A stretch of DNA of 23,415 nucleotides, from assembly GCF_900547735.1 (NCBI RefSeq), contig NZ_URHZ01000082.1:1-23415 (forward strand). Reading direction: 5' to 3'. Positions 15,764-23,058 of the stretch are shown here, piece by piece; positions within the stretch are counted from its first letter, which is position 1, and every line of letters begins with the position of its first letter. Below the pieces are notes generated by a model that was not told the origin of the DNA, searched no databases, and saw only the letters and a list, made by a program, of their open reading frames with translations. Position numbers and translations under genes: made by a program. This DNA is from an uncultured Clostridium sp. Its GTDB lineage: Bacteria; Bacillota; Clostridia; Lachnospirales; Lachnospiraceae.

Positions 15764-16717
15764 ATGAAATATATCGAGCAGTTCCGCGAGGGGATGCGCA
15801 TCTCGGATGTGTATCTGTGTAAGACAAAACAGATCCTTCTGACGAAGAATGGAAAAGAGTATGTGTCCATGACGCTTCAGGATAAGACAGGAACCATTGA
15901 CTCCAAGATCTGGGATTTGAGTTCCCCGGGAATCGGCAACTTTGAAGTGATGCAGTACGTGTTTATCGACGGGGATGTGACCGTATTCCAGGGTTCCAAC
16001 CAGTTGAACGTGAAGAGAATCCGGAAGGCCGATGAGGGAGAGTACATAGAGAGCGATTATCTGCCGGTCAGCTCCAAAGATATTAAAGAGATGTACCGGG
16101 ATCTTACCGCGCTCATCCTGTCCATGAAGAATCCGTGGCTGAAACAGCTGGCAGGCAGCTATTTTATCGATGACAAGGATTTTGTGAAACAATTCTGCTT
16201 CCACTCGGCGGCCAAGAGCGTTCACCACGGTTTTGTAGGCGGACTGCTGGAGCATACGCTGAGCGTGATGAAGCTGTGTGATTACTATTCGGGAACCTAT
16301 CCGATGATCAACCGCGATCTGCTTCTGACGGCGGCGCTGTTCCACGATATCGGCAAGACAAAAGAACTGTCTGCATTTCCGGAGAATGATTACACGGATG
16401 ACGGCCAGCTCCTGGGCCACATCATAATCGGTACCGAGATGGTGGGCGAGAGAATCCGCACTATCGCCGGATTCCCGGAAAAGACGGCATCGGAATTAAA
16501 ACACTGCATTCTGTCCCACCACGGTGAGCTGGAATACGGTTCTCCGAAAAAACCGGCTTTAATGGAAGCTTTGGCTCTGGCATTTGCAGACAATACCGAC
16601 GCAAAACTGGAGACAATGACGGAGCTTCTCAAAAAAGCGGGCGACAATAATGAATGGCTCGGCTTTAACCGTCTGCTGGAGAGTAATGTAAGGAAGACGG
16701 CAACAGTTAAACCGTAA
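15764..16717 (+). CDS. YhaM-like 3'-5' exoribonuclease (OB fold plus HD domain)
   Basis: A cytoplasmic nuclease of 317 residues; Bacillus YhaM is about the same length. An N-terminal OB fold (about 12-90, with YVSMTLQDKTGTIDSKIW) binds nucleic acid. The HD phosphohydrolase domain (about 145-300) carries LLEHTLSVM (His164), LFHDIGKTKEL (His194-Asp195), HCILSHHGELEYGSP and FADNTDAKLE, the full set of metal ligands. YhaM-family enzymes trim RNA or single-stranded DNA from the 3' end with Mn or Co. The ATG at 15764 was chosen for its GAGAGAGG Shine-Dalgarno; an upstream in-frame ATG at 15710 would translate through the hairpin and has no such site. The nik promoter follows downstream. Confidence 0.9.
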   Translation: MKYIEQFREGMRISDVYLCKTKQILLTKNGKEYVSMTLQDKTGTIDSKIWDLSSPGIGNFEVMQYVFIDGDVTVFQGSNQLNVKRIRKADEGEYIESDYLPVSSKDIKEMYRDLTALILSMKNPWLKQLAGSYFIDDKDFVKQFCFHSAAKSVHHGFVGGLLEHTLSVMKLCDYYSGTYPMINRDLLLTAALFHDIGKTKELSAFPENDYTDDGQLLGHIIIGTEMVGERIRTIAGFPEKTASELKHCILSHHGELEYGSPKKPALMEALALAFADNTDAKLETMTELLKKAGDNNEWLGFNRLLESNVRKTATVKP

Positions 16718-16737
16718 CAGAACGCGGTAAATTGGGA

Positions 16738-16766
16738 TTGACGGGGCGGGACTGTCAGATTATAAT
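16738..16766 (+). promoter_or_regulatory. Promoter of the nickel transport-lar unit
   Basis: TTGACG (16738-16743), a 17-base spacer and a perfect TATAAT (16761-16766) form the best promoter in the window. Transcription is predicted to start near 16773, about 280 bases before the first start codon. Confidence 0.8.
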
Positions 16767-16772
16767 AGTCTC

Positions 16773-17052
16773 AACCGGCAGCACAAGCTGTTTCAATGTT
16801 CCGGCGGAAAGCAACTTTCAAACACGCTCCAGGCCCGGCATGATTCCTGCACAAGCGGGATAAATAGTAAGAAAAAAGTGATAACTGAAAGGTCGCCTGC
16901 AGATGGGGTGACATTAAAATATGAAATTATACCAGGAAGGTATTTTTGTCCTCAAGGGGCAGAGTCTTTTCTGGTATTTTTTTCTGGAAAATTATCTTTA
17001 ACGGTTGAGTTGTCAGGCTCAAAATGAAATGGATTGAAAGGGGAAACATGTA
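16773..17052 (+). promoter_or_regulatory. Long structured leader of the nik-lar unit, candidate riboswitch or attenuator
   Basis: The predicted 5' untranslated region is about 280 bases. Its first half can form several short hairpins: CAGC-ACAA-GCTG inside a CCGG/CCGG pair (near 16776-16805), GAAAG-CAA-CTTTC (near 16807-16819), and CCCG/CGGG (near 16834-16860). The octamer GCACAAGC occurs twice in it. A hairpin GTCGCC/GGGTGAC follows at about 16893-16912. The terminator-like element lies at 16929-16983. I tried known classes from memory (cobalamin, NiCo, SAM, TPP, FMN, Moco, ZTP, THF, T-box) and saw no convincing match. The architecture fits transcription attenuation; a nickel-related ligand is inferred from the genes only. 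Confidence 0.55.
16929..16983 (+). terminator. Terminator-type hairpin in the nik leader, with an alternative fold
   Basis: ATACCAGGAA (16929-16938) pairs with TTTCTGGTAT (16968-16977), enclosing a small inner stem TGTCC/GGGCA, and a run of seven T follows (16977-16983). The left arm can instead form a compact hairpin ATACC-AGGAA-GGTAT (16929-16943) followed by five T (16943-16947). The two folds are mutually exclusive, as expected of a regulated terminator. About 70 bases remain to the start codon. Confidence 0.65.
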
Positions 17053-18696
17053 ATGAAAAAAATAAAGATTACTGCATTTTTTGCCGCTGCCGCCATGGCC
17101 GGGCTGCTGCTTACGGGCTGCTCCGGCGGTTCTGAGAAAAGCTCCGGAACCGCAGCGGAGACGAATGAGTCCGGAACGCAGGCACAGGGAACTGAAGCGA
17201 AGAAGGATTCCGTCGTAGTGGTGATGACGACGAATTCCGAGCCGGAATCAGGATTTGATCCGGCGTATGGCTGGGGAGCGGGAGAGCACGTCCATGAGCC
17301 GCTGATCCAGAGCACCCTCACCGTGACCACACCGGATCTGGGGATTGGATACGACCTTGCAACCTCCATGGAGGCCTCGGACGACGGAATGACGTGGACC
17401 GTCACGATCCGCGACGATGTGAAATTTACGGACGGGGAGCCCCTGACGGCGGAGGATGTTGCATTTACCTATAATACGCTTAAGAAAACAAGTTCCGTCA
17501 ACGATTTTACCATGCTTGAGAGCGCCGAGGCGGTGGATGGGACTACGGTTGCCTTCCATATGGAGCGTCCGTATTCCATCTGGCCTTATACGATGGCCAT
17601 AACCGGAATTGTGCCGGAACATGCCTACGGTTCCGACTACGGAAGCAATCCGATTGGCTCCGGGCGGTATATCCTGAAACAGTGGGACAGGGGGCAACAG
17701 GTCATCCTGGAGGCCAATCCGGACTACTATGGGGAGGCGCCGAAGATGAAACAGGTGACCGTCCTCTTTATGGATGAGGATGCCGCCTTTGCAGCGGTAA
17801 AAGCGGGACAGGTGGATTTGGCCTACACGGCCGCGTCCTACACCGACCAGGAGACGGCGGGATATAACCTGCTTTCCTGCGAGACGGTTGACAACAGAGG
17901 TTTCAACCTTCCGGCAATACCGAAGACGGAACTGGACGGCCTCACGGTGGGCAATGATTTTACGGCCGATGTAAAGGTCCGCAGGGCAATCAACCTGGCA
18001 ATCGACAGGGAAGAGATGATAGGAAACGTTTTAAACGGATACGGCAGCCCCGCATTCAGCGTCTGCGATAAAATGCCCTGGTATAACAGTGATGCTCAGA
18101 TTTCATACGATCCCGAAGCGGCGGCCAGACTGCTGGATGAAGCGGGATGGGTGACAGGCGCGGACGGAATCAGGGAAAAGGATGGAGTGAAGGCGGAGAT
18201 CGAATTTATCTATCCGGCGGATGATTCCGTCAGACAGGCCCTGGCTGCGGATACGGCCAATCAGTTAAAGGAGCTGGGCATTCAGGCTGCCTCCCGGGGA
18301 ACGGGCTGGGATACGGCCTATGACGAGGCGCAGTCACAGCCGCTTTTATGGGGTTGGGGAGCGCATACTCCGATGGAACTTTACAACATCTACCACACGA
18401 TGAAAGATACGGGGCTCGCATCCTATTCACCTTATGCCAGTGAGACGGTTGACCGGTATATGGATGAGGCGCTGGCAAGCACGGATCTGGAAGGTTCTCT
18501 GGAACTCTGGAAAAAAGCGCAGTGGGACGGAACCACAGGCATTACGCAGGAAGGTGATATTCCGTGGATCTGGCTTGTGAATATCGACCATCTTTACTGG
18601 GAGAGGGACGGCCTTCATGTGGCCGAGCAGAAACTTCATCCCCACGGCCACGGCTGGTCTATTGTAAACAATGTGGATCAGTGGAGCTGGGAATAA
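17053..18696 (+). CDS. nikA: Nickel/peptide-type ABC transporter substrate-binding lipoprotein (NikA-like)
   Basis: A 547-residue family 5 solute-binding lipoprotein. The signal peptide ends in the lipobox LLTGC, giving lipidation at Cys23, so it is anchored outside the membrane. An acidic Ser/Gly-rich linker (about 24-50) leads to the two-lobed fold, with family marks WTVTIRDDVKFTDGEPLTAEDVAFTYN, GSGRYILKQWDRGQQVILEANPDYYG and RRAINLAIDREEMI. The C-terminus has HPHGHGW, several histidines that could bear on metal binding. Family 5 includes peptide, nickel and opine binders. The nickel call rests mainly on linkage to larB and larC in the same unit. The ATG at 17053 has AAGGGGA upstream; a start-stop ATGTAA overlaps it at 17048. 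Confidence 0.82.
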   Translation: MKKIKITAFFAAAAMAGLLLTGCSGGSEKSSGTAAETNESGTQAQGTEAKKDSVVVVMTTNSEPESGFDPAYGWGAGEHVHEPLIQSTLTVTTPDLGIGYDLATSMEASDDGMTWTVTIRDDVKFTDGEPLTAEDVAFTYNTLKKTSSVNDFTMLESAEAVDGTTVAFHMERPYSIWPYTMAITGIVPEHAYGSDYGSNPIGSGRYILKQWDRGQQVILEANPDYYGEAPKMKQVTVLFMDEDAAFAAVKAGQVDLAYTAASYTDQETAGYNLLSCETVDNRGFNLPAIPKTELDGLTVGNDFTADVKVRRAINLAIDREEMIGNVLNGYGSPAFSVCDKMPWYNSDAQISYDPEAAARLLDEAGWVTGADGIREKDGVKAEIEFIYPADDSVRQALAADTANQLKELGIQAASRGTGWDTAYDEAQSQPLLWGWGAHTPMELYNIYHTMKDTGLASYSPYASETVDRYMDEALASTDLEGSLELWKKAQWDGTTGITQEGDIPWIWLVNIDHLYWERDGLHVAEQKLHPHGHGWSIVNNVDQWSWE

Positions 18697-18718
18697 GAAA
18701 AAAGAGTGATAAGACATC

Positions 18719-18808
18719 CATCCCGGCGCGGGAATTCAGAATGGCGCTCCCTGCTTTGCCGAAGACGGCGGAGCAGCGGGCCGTCTTACAGAATTCCCTG
18801 CCGGGATG
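18719..18808 (+). repeat. Long imperfect hairpin filling the nikA-nikB gap
   Basis: The outer arms CCCGGCGCGGGAATTC (18722-18737) and GAATTCCCTGCCGGG (18791-18805) pair along their whole length with a small bulge, extended by three more pairs outside. Inner arms CTCCCTGCT (18747-18755) and AGCAGCGGG (18772-18780) and a GCCG-AAGA-CGGC tip (18758-18769) complete a branched rod. No T-run follows, so it is more likely an RNA-stability or processing element than a terminator. Confidence 0.75.
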
Positions 18809-18830
18809 ATCAGGAAGAAGGAAGAAAACA

Positions 18831-19847
18831 GTGACTGGACGGTATGGTGCATTTTTGGCAAAAAACGTGATACGGATGGTAATACTACTGCTGGCTGTGA
18901 GTGCGGCGGCGTTTTTTTTGATTTCCATCTCGCCCGTGGATCCATTGAAAACAAATGTGGGACAGGCGGCGCTCGGTTCCATGTCGGAGGAACAGATTGA
19001 GAGGCTGGAAGAATACTGGGGTGTCACGGTGCCTGCCGGTGAACGGTTTGCAAACTGGTTTTCCGGTATCTGCCGCGGTGACTTCGGCACTTCCCTGCTC
19101 TACCGCAGGCCGGTTTTAGAGGTCATCGGGGAGAAATTCGCAAATTCCGCCTGGCTGATGGTGTCCGCCTGGATTTTTTCGGGCGTCGTCGGAACAGCCC
19201 TCGGCGTTGTGGCCGGTATGAAAAAGGGAAAGTGGCAGGATAAGGCGGTGACGGCATACTGTATGGTAATCGCAGGTACGCCTGCCTTCTGGCTGGCTCT
19301 GGTGCTTCTTTTGGTCTTTGCCATCCGGTTTCCCATTTTCCCCATCGGTTTCAGCGTTCCCGTGGGAGTCGCCGCATCGGAGGTGACGCTTGGCGACCGG
19401 CTTATTCATGCCGCGCTGCCCGCGCTGACGCTCGGCCTGACCGGGGTTTCCAATATTGCCATGCACACCAGGAGTAAAATGATAGAAGTCTTAGAGAGCG
19501 ACTATATTTTTTATGCCAGGGCGAGAGGAGAGTCCCAGTGGCAGACCGTGAGGCGCCACGGACTCAGAAATATCCTTCTGCCCGTCATTACGCTTCAATT
19601 TGCCTCCATCAGTGAGATATTCGGCGGCTCCGTTCTCGTGGAGCAGGTCTTCTCTTACCCGGGACTCGGTCAGGCTGCCATTACGGCCGGTCTGGGGAGT
19701 GATGTGCCTCTGCTCTTAGGGATTACCCTGATCAGTGCGGCCGTTGTATTTCTTGGCAACTTTACGGCCGATCTGCTCTATTACGCCGTGGATCCGAGAA
19801 TGAAGCGGGACAGGAAGAGAGCGGCAGGAAGGGGGGAGGTTCTATGA
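18831..19847 (+). CDS. nikB: ABC transporter permease (NikB/DppB-like)
   Basis: An inner-membrane permease of 338 residues. A first helix (about 12-33) and a large extracytoplasmic loop (about 35-95, including GDFGTSLLYRRPV) precede five further helices, the pattern of NikB/DppB proteins. The EAA coupling loop reads MIEVLESDYIFYARARGES and is followed by LRNILLPVITL; VEQVFSYPGLGQ near the end is a family signature. The start is a GTG at 18831 with AAGGAAG six bases upstream; the next in-frame Met would remove the N-terminal charged residues. The stop overlaps the nikC ATG, so the permeases are translationally coupled. It forms the pore with NikC. Confidence 0.88.
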   Translation: MTGRYGAFLAKNVIRMVILLLAVSAAAFFLISISPVDPLKTNVGQAALGSMSEEQIERLEEYWGVTVPAGERFANWFSGICRGDFGTSLLYRRPVLEVIGEKFANSAWLMVSAWIFSGVVGTALGVVAGMKKGKWQDKAVTAYCMVIAGTPAFWLALVLLLVFAIRFPIFPIGFSVPVGVAASEVTLGDRLIHAALPALTLGLTGVSNIAMHTRSKMIEVLESDYIFYARARGESQWQTVRRHGLRNILLPVITLQFASISEIFGGSVLVEQVFSYPGLGQAAITAGLGSDVPLLLGITLISAAVVFLGNFTADLLYYAVDPRMKRDRKRAAGRGEVL

Positions 19848-20662
19848 ATAACAGGAGAGCCAGAACTTTGACCGCCGTTTTCGTCTTTTCCCTGATTCTC
19901 TTTCTGGTTGCAGTCCTTGGGCATATCTGGGAGGGTGACGCGCTGGTGACCGATTTTTCCAGAAAGAACTTAAAACCGTGCGCCGATTACCTCTTCGGCA
20001 CCGACTGGCTGGGGCGGGATATGCTGAAGAGGACGGTGGCCGGTCTTTCCATGAGCATCCGCCTCGGCGTCGTGACGGCTGCGTCCAGCGCGGTAATTGC
20101 CCTGGTTCTGGGAACGGCGGCTGCGGTTCTCGGAAAAGCGGCCGATATGGCGGTGTCCGGAATGATTGATACGATGATGGGAATTCCCCATATGCTTTTA
20201 TTGATTTTGATTTCATTTGCCTGCGGCAAAGGTTTTACCGGGGTGGCCATCGGCATTGCGCTGACACACTGGCCTTCCCTGGCAAGACTTATCAGGGCCG
20301 AGGTCCTTCAGCTTAAGGCCAGCCAGTATGTTAAGATTTCGGAACGGCTTGGAATGGGCAGATGGAGGATAGCGGCCGAACATATGCTGCCGCATTTAAT
20401 TCCGCAGTTTCTCACCGGCCTGGTCCTCATGTTTCCCCACGCCATTCTGCATGAGGCGTCCATCACCTTTTTGGGCTTTGGCCTTCCGCCGGAGAAACCG
20501 GCTATCGGCATTATTCTTTCGGAGAGTATGAAGTATCTGATCACCGGGAAATGGTGGCTGGCCGTATTTCCCGGTGCGGCCCTGGTGGCGACGGTCCTCA
20601 TTTTCCAGGGGCTGGGACAGAGCATAAGCGGCCTGCTGGATCCGGGGAGCGCCCATGAGTAG
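19844..20662 (+). CDS. nikC: ABC transporter permease (NikC/DppC-like)
   Basis: A permease of 272 residues with a short cytoplasmic start, a first helix (about 8-28) and the DppC/NikC mark DYLFGTDWLGRDMLKRTVAG (about 45-65). Four or five more helices follow. The EAA loop reads AEVLQLKASQYVKISERLGMG followed by HMLPHLIPQFL, and ASITFLGFGLPPEKPAIGIIL is the usual late family motif. It begins inside the nikB stop (ATGA overlap). It pairs with NikB as the translocation channel. The 107 bases to nikD hold no gene, only a small CGTGAT/ATCACG inverted repeat (20701-20731) and the nikD ribosome-binding site. Confidence 0.88.
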   Translation: MNNRRARTLTAVFVFSLILFLVAVLGHIWEGDALVTDFSRKNLKPCADYLFGTDWLGRDMLKRTVAGLSMSIRLGVVTAASSAVIALVLGTAAAVLGKAADMAVSGMIDTMMGIPHMLLLILISFACGKGFTGVAIGIALTHWPSLARLIRAEVLQLKASQYVKISERLGMGRWRIAAEHMLPHLIPQFLTGLVLMFPHAILHEASITFLGFGLPPEKPAIGIILSESMKYLITGKWWLAVFPGAALVATVLIFQGLGQSISGLLDPGSAHE

Positions 20663-20769
20663 CGCGGGCAGGCGGGTGCGGACCGGCCGGTAATGGAAAT
20701 CGTGATGTTGCTGTCCACAGGTATTATCACGTAAGGTGCGAACATAAATCGTGACAGGGAGGAAGTAAT

Positions 20770-21636
20770 ATGCCGAATGAAACAATACTGGAAGTCCATC
20801 GGCTGGGGATTTCATTTACCCAGTATGGGAAGGGACTCAGCCGCCGGACGCTTACCCCGGTTAAAAATCTGAACCTCACTCTGCGCGAAGGGGAGATGAC
20901 GGCGGTCGTGGGAGCCAGCGGTTCCGGAAAAAGCCTGCTGGCTCATGCGATTCTCGGCATCATGCCGTATAACTGCCGGGTTACCGGCGAGATCCTGTAC
21001 AGAGGTGAGCGCCTCACTGAAAAGAGGCTGGAATCACTGCGCGGGGACGAGATTGCCCTGGTACCGCAGGGCGTATCCTATCTGGATCCTCTGATGAGGG
21101 TCGGAGAACAGATAAGAAAAGGGAAAAAAGACGGCGTTTCCAGGGAAAGATGCAGAGAGCTGCTTTCGCGGTTCGGCCTGGATGAAGCGACGGAAGAACT
21201 CTATCCCTTTGAACTGTCGGGAGGAATGGCAAGGCGGGTCCTGATAGCGTCGGCCTTGATGGAGAATCCGCGCCTGGTGATAGCGGACGAGCCGACACCG
21301 GGCCTGGAACTGAATACGGCCAGACGCGTCATGGGACATTTCAGGGAAATTGCCGGCGAGGGCGCTGCGGTCCTGTTTATTACCCATGATCTGGAACTGG
21401 CACTGGAAACAGCGGACAGAATTATGGTATTCTATGAGGGTGAGATTATAGAGGAAGTAACGCCGGAGGATTTTGGCAGCCCGGAGAGACTCACACATCC
21501 CTACACAAAGGCGCTATATTATGCGATGCCGGAACACGGATTCACAGTGCCCGAATACGGAGACGCAGTGTCGGGGAATGGAGTCCAGGCGCCGGATAGA
21601 GCTGTGGAAATGACGCGTTCGGAGGTGATGCGGTGA
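20770..21636 (+). CDS. nikD: ABC transporter ATP-binding protein (NikD/DppD-like)
   Basis: A cytoplasmic ATPase of 288 residues that powers the nik permeases. It shows Walker A GASGSGKS, Q-loop VPQGVSYLDPL, signature LSGGMARR, Walker B LVIADEPTPGLE and the switch histidine in FITHDLELAL. A C-terminal extension containing THPYTKALYYAMPEHGF matches the oligopeptide/nickel ATPase tail (the usual HPYT-LL-A-P motif). The start has a strong AGGGAGGAAG Shine-Dalgarno. The stop overlaps the GTG start of the second ATPase. In this family two different ATPases form the motor, and both are present. Confidence 0.9.
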   Translation: MPNETILEVHRLGISFTQYGKGLSRRTLTPVKNLNLTLREGEMTAVVGASGSGKSLLAHAILGIMPYNCRVTGEILYRGERLTEKRLESLRGDEIALVPQGVSYLDPLMRVGEQIRKGKKDGVSRERCRELLSRFGLDEATEELYPFELSGGMARRVLIASALMENPRLVIADEPTPGLELNTARRVMGHFREIAGEGAAVLFITHDLELALETADRIMVFYEGEIIEEVTPEDFGSPERLTHPYTKALYYAMPEHGFTVPEYGDAVSGNGVQAPDRAVEMTRSEVMR

Positions 21637-22235
21637 AACTGGAAGCAAAAGACATTTCATTCCGTTATGATACCGGAAGCCGTCAGATTTTAAACAGGGT
21701 ATCTATCTCGGTTGAGAGCGGGGAGCGCGTCGGAATTGCGGCGCCCAGCGGATTCGGGAAGACCACATTCTGCAAGATCCTGGCAGGCTATGAGAAGCCG
21801 GACTCGGGGAAGGTTCTGCTTGACGGAACGGAATTTGCAAATTTCAGAGGAAGACTGCCGGTCCAGATGATATGGCAGCACCCGGAGCAGTCGGTGAACC
21901 CGCGCTGGAAGATGGCGCACGCTTTAAAAGAGGGAGGCCGGATTTCTTCGGAATTACTGGATAAACTGGGAATAAGGCAGGAATGGCTTGACCGTTTTCC
22001 CTCGGAGCTTTCGGGCGGCGAGCTGCAGCGTTTCTGCATTGCAAGAGCGCTCGGAGAGGGAACGAAAATTCTGCTGGCGGATGAGATAACAACGATGCTT
22101 GATATGGTGACTCAGAGCGCCATCTGGCATGCACTGATAGAAGAGACGGAAAAGAGGGGAATCGGAATGCTGGTGGTCAGCCACTCCGACAGCCTGACGG
22201 ACAGAGTCTGTACGAGAAAGATGAATTTAGTGTAG
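21633..22235 (+). CDS. nikE: ABC transporter ATP-binding protein (NikE/DppF-like), short form
   Basis: The second ATPase has 200 residues, with Walker A GIAAPSGFGKTTF, Q-loop MIWQHPEQSVNPRW, signature LSGGELQRFCIARAL, Walker B ILLADEITTMLD and the switch histidine in VVSHSDSL. It lacks the C-terminal oligopeptide/nickel extension seen in its partner, and the start is a GTG overlapping the nikD stop (GTGA), with GGAGGTGA upstream. The residue after the Walker B aspartate is Glu (DE), so it should hydrolyse ATP. All motor motifs are intact, so the short length looks like a lineage feature, not a truncation. larB follows after 38 bases. Confidence 0.87.
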   Translation: MKLEAKDISFRYDTGSRQILNRVSISVESGERVGIAAPSGFGKTTFCKILAGYEKPDSGKVLLDGTEFANFRGRLPVQMIWQHPEQSVNPRWKMAHALKEGGRISSELLDKLGIRQEWLDRFPSELSGGELQRFCIARALGEGTKILLADEITTMLDMVTQSAIWHALIEETEKRGIGMLVVSHSDSLTDRVCTRKMNLV

Positions 22236-22273
22236 TGAGATAGGCGGCGGCACGCTTCATACAGGAGGAACAA

Positions 22274-23038
22274 ATGGACGTAAAAATGATGTTGGAACAG
22301 GTGAAGGCGGGCACACTGTCCACCTTTGAGGCGGAGGAGATGCTTAAAAACCTTCCATACGAAGATTTAGGCTATGCAAAGTTGGATCTGCACAGAAAGC
22401 TCCGCTCCGGATTTCCGGAGACCGTATTCTGCCAGGGAAAACCGGATCAGTACCTGGCGGAGATATTTGCCGCGCTGTACCGTGAAAACGGCGAGGTGAT
22501 GGGTACAAGGGCCACGGCGGAACAGTATGAACTGGTAAGGGAGAAAATCCCCGGGATTGTCTATGACCCGATATCCCGCGTGCTGAAGGCGGAACCGGAG
22601 GGCAAAGTGAGAAAAGGCTGTGTTGCCGTCTGTACAGGCGGAACGGCCGATATTCCCGTGGCGGAGGAGGCGGCCCAGACGGCGGAATTCTTTGGATGCC
22701 AAGTGGACAGAATTTATGATGTCGGCGTTGCCGGAATACACAGAATTCTTTCTAAACGGGAGCAGATTACAAAGGCGAACTGTGTCATTACCATTGCGGG
22801 CATGGAGGGCGCTCTGGGAACCGTGGTGGCCGGGCTGGTGGAGAATCCGGTGATCGCAGTTCCGACATCGGTCGGTTACGGAGCCAGCTTCCACGGTCTG
22901 TCGGCATTACTGACCATGCTCAATTCCTGTGCCAACGGGATATCTACAGTGAATATTGACAATGGTTACGGCGCCGGATACCTTGCGGCGCAAATTAACC
23001 GACTGGCAGTGGGAAACGGACACGAAGGCGGGATTTGA
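22274..23038 (+). CDS. larB: LarB, nickel-pincer cofactor biosynthesis carboxylase
   Basis: A cytoplasmic enzyme of 254 residues. LarB carboxylates the nicotinate ring of NaAD and releases AMP, giving the first intermediate of the nickel-pincer nucleotide cofactor used by lactate racemase. An N-terminal helical part (about 1-115) precedes a PurE-like domain: VAVCTGGTADIPVAEEAAQTA, the YDVGVAGIHRIL segment, VITIAGMEGALGTVVAGL and AVPTSVGYGASFHGLSALL, ending with STVNIDNGYGAGYLAAQI. These are strong LarB hallmarks. The start has AGGAGG at a good distance. larC follows after 20 bases, and its presence supports a nickel role for the ABC transporter upstream. Confidence 0.94.
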   Translation: MDVKMMLEQVKAGTLSTFEAEEMLKNLPYEDLGYAKLDLHRKLRSGFPETVFCQGKPDQYLAEIFAALYRENGEVMGTRATAEQYELVREKIPGIVYDPISRVLKAEPEGKVRKGCVAVCTGGTADIPVAEEAAQTAEFFGCQVDRIYDVGVAGIHRILSKREQITKANCVITIAGMEGALGTVVAGLVENPVIAVPTSVGYGASFHGLSALLTMLNSCANGISTVNIDNGYGAGYLAAQINRLAVGNGHEGGI

Positions 23039-23058
23039 CGAAGGAAGGATGGAGAAGA

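Noticed and set aside
16773..16930. Match of the nik leader to the NiCo or cobalamin riboswitch
   Set aside because: The conserved NiCo junction G-rich motifs and the cobalamin box were not seen. Without a covariance search neither can be claimed.
20655..20693. A 12-codon frame overlapping the nikC end
   Set aside because: Too short, without a good ribosome-binding site, and with no family resemblance.
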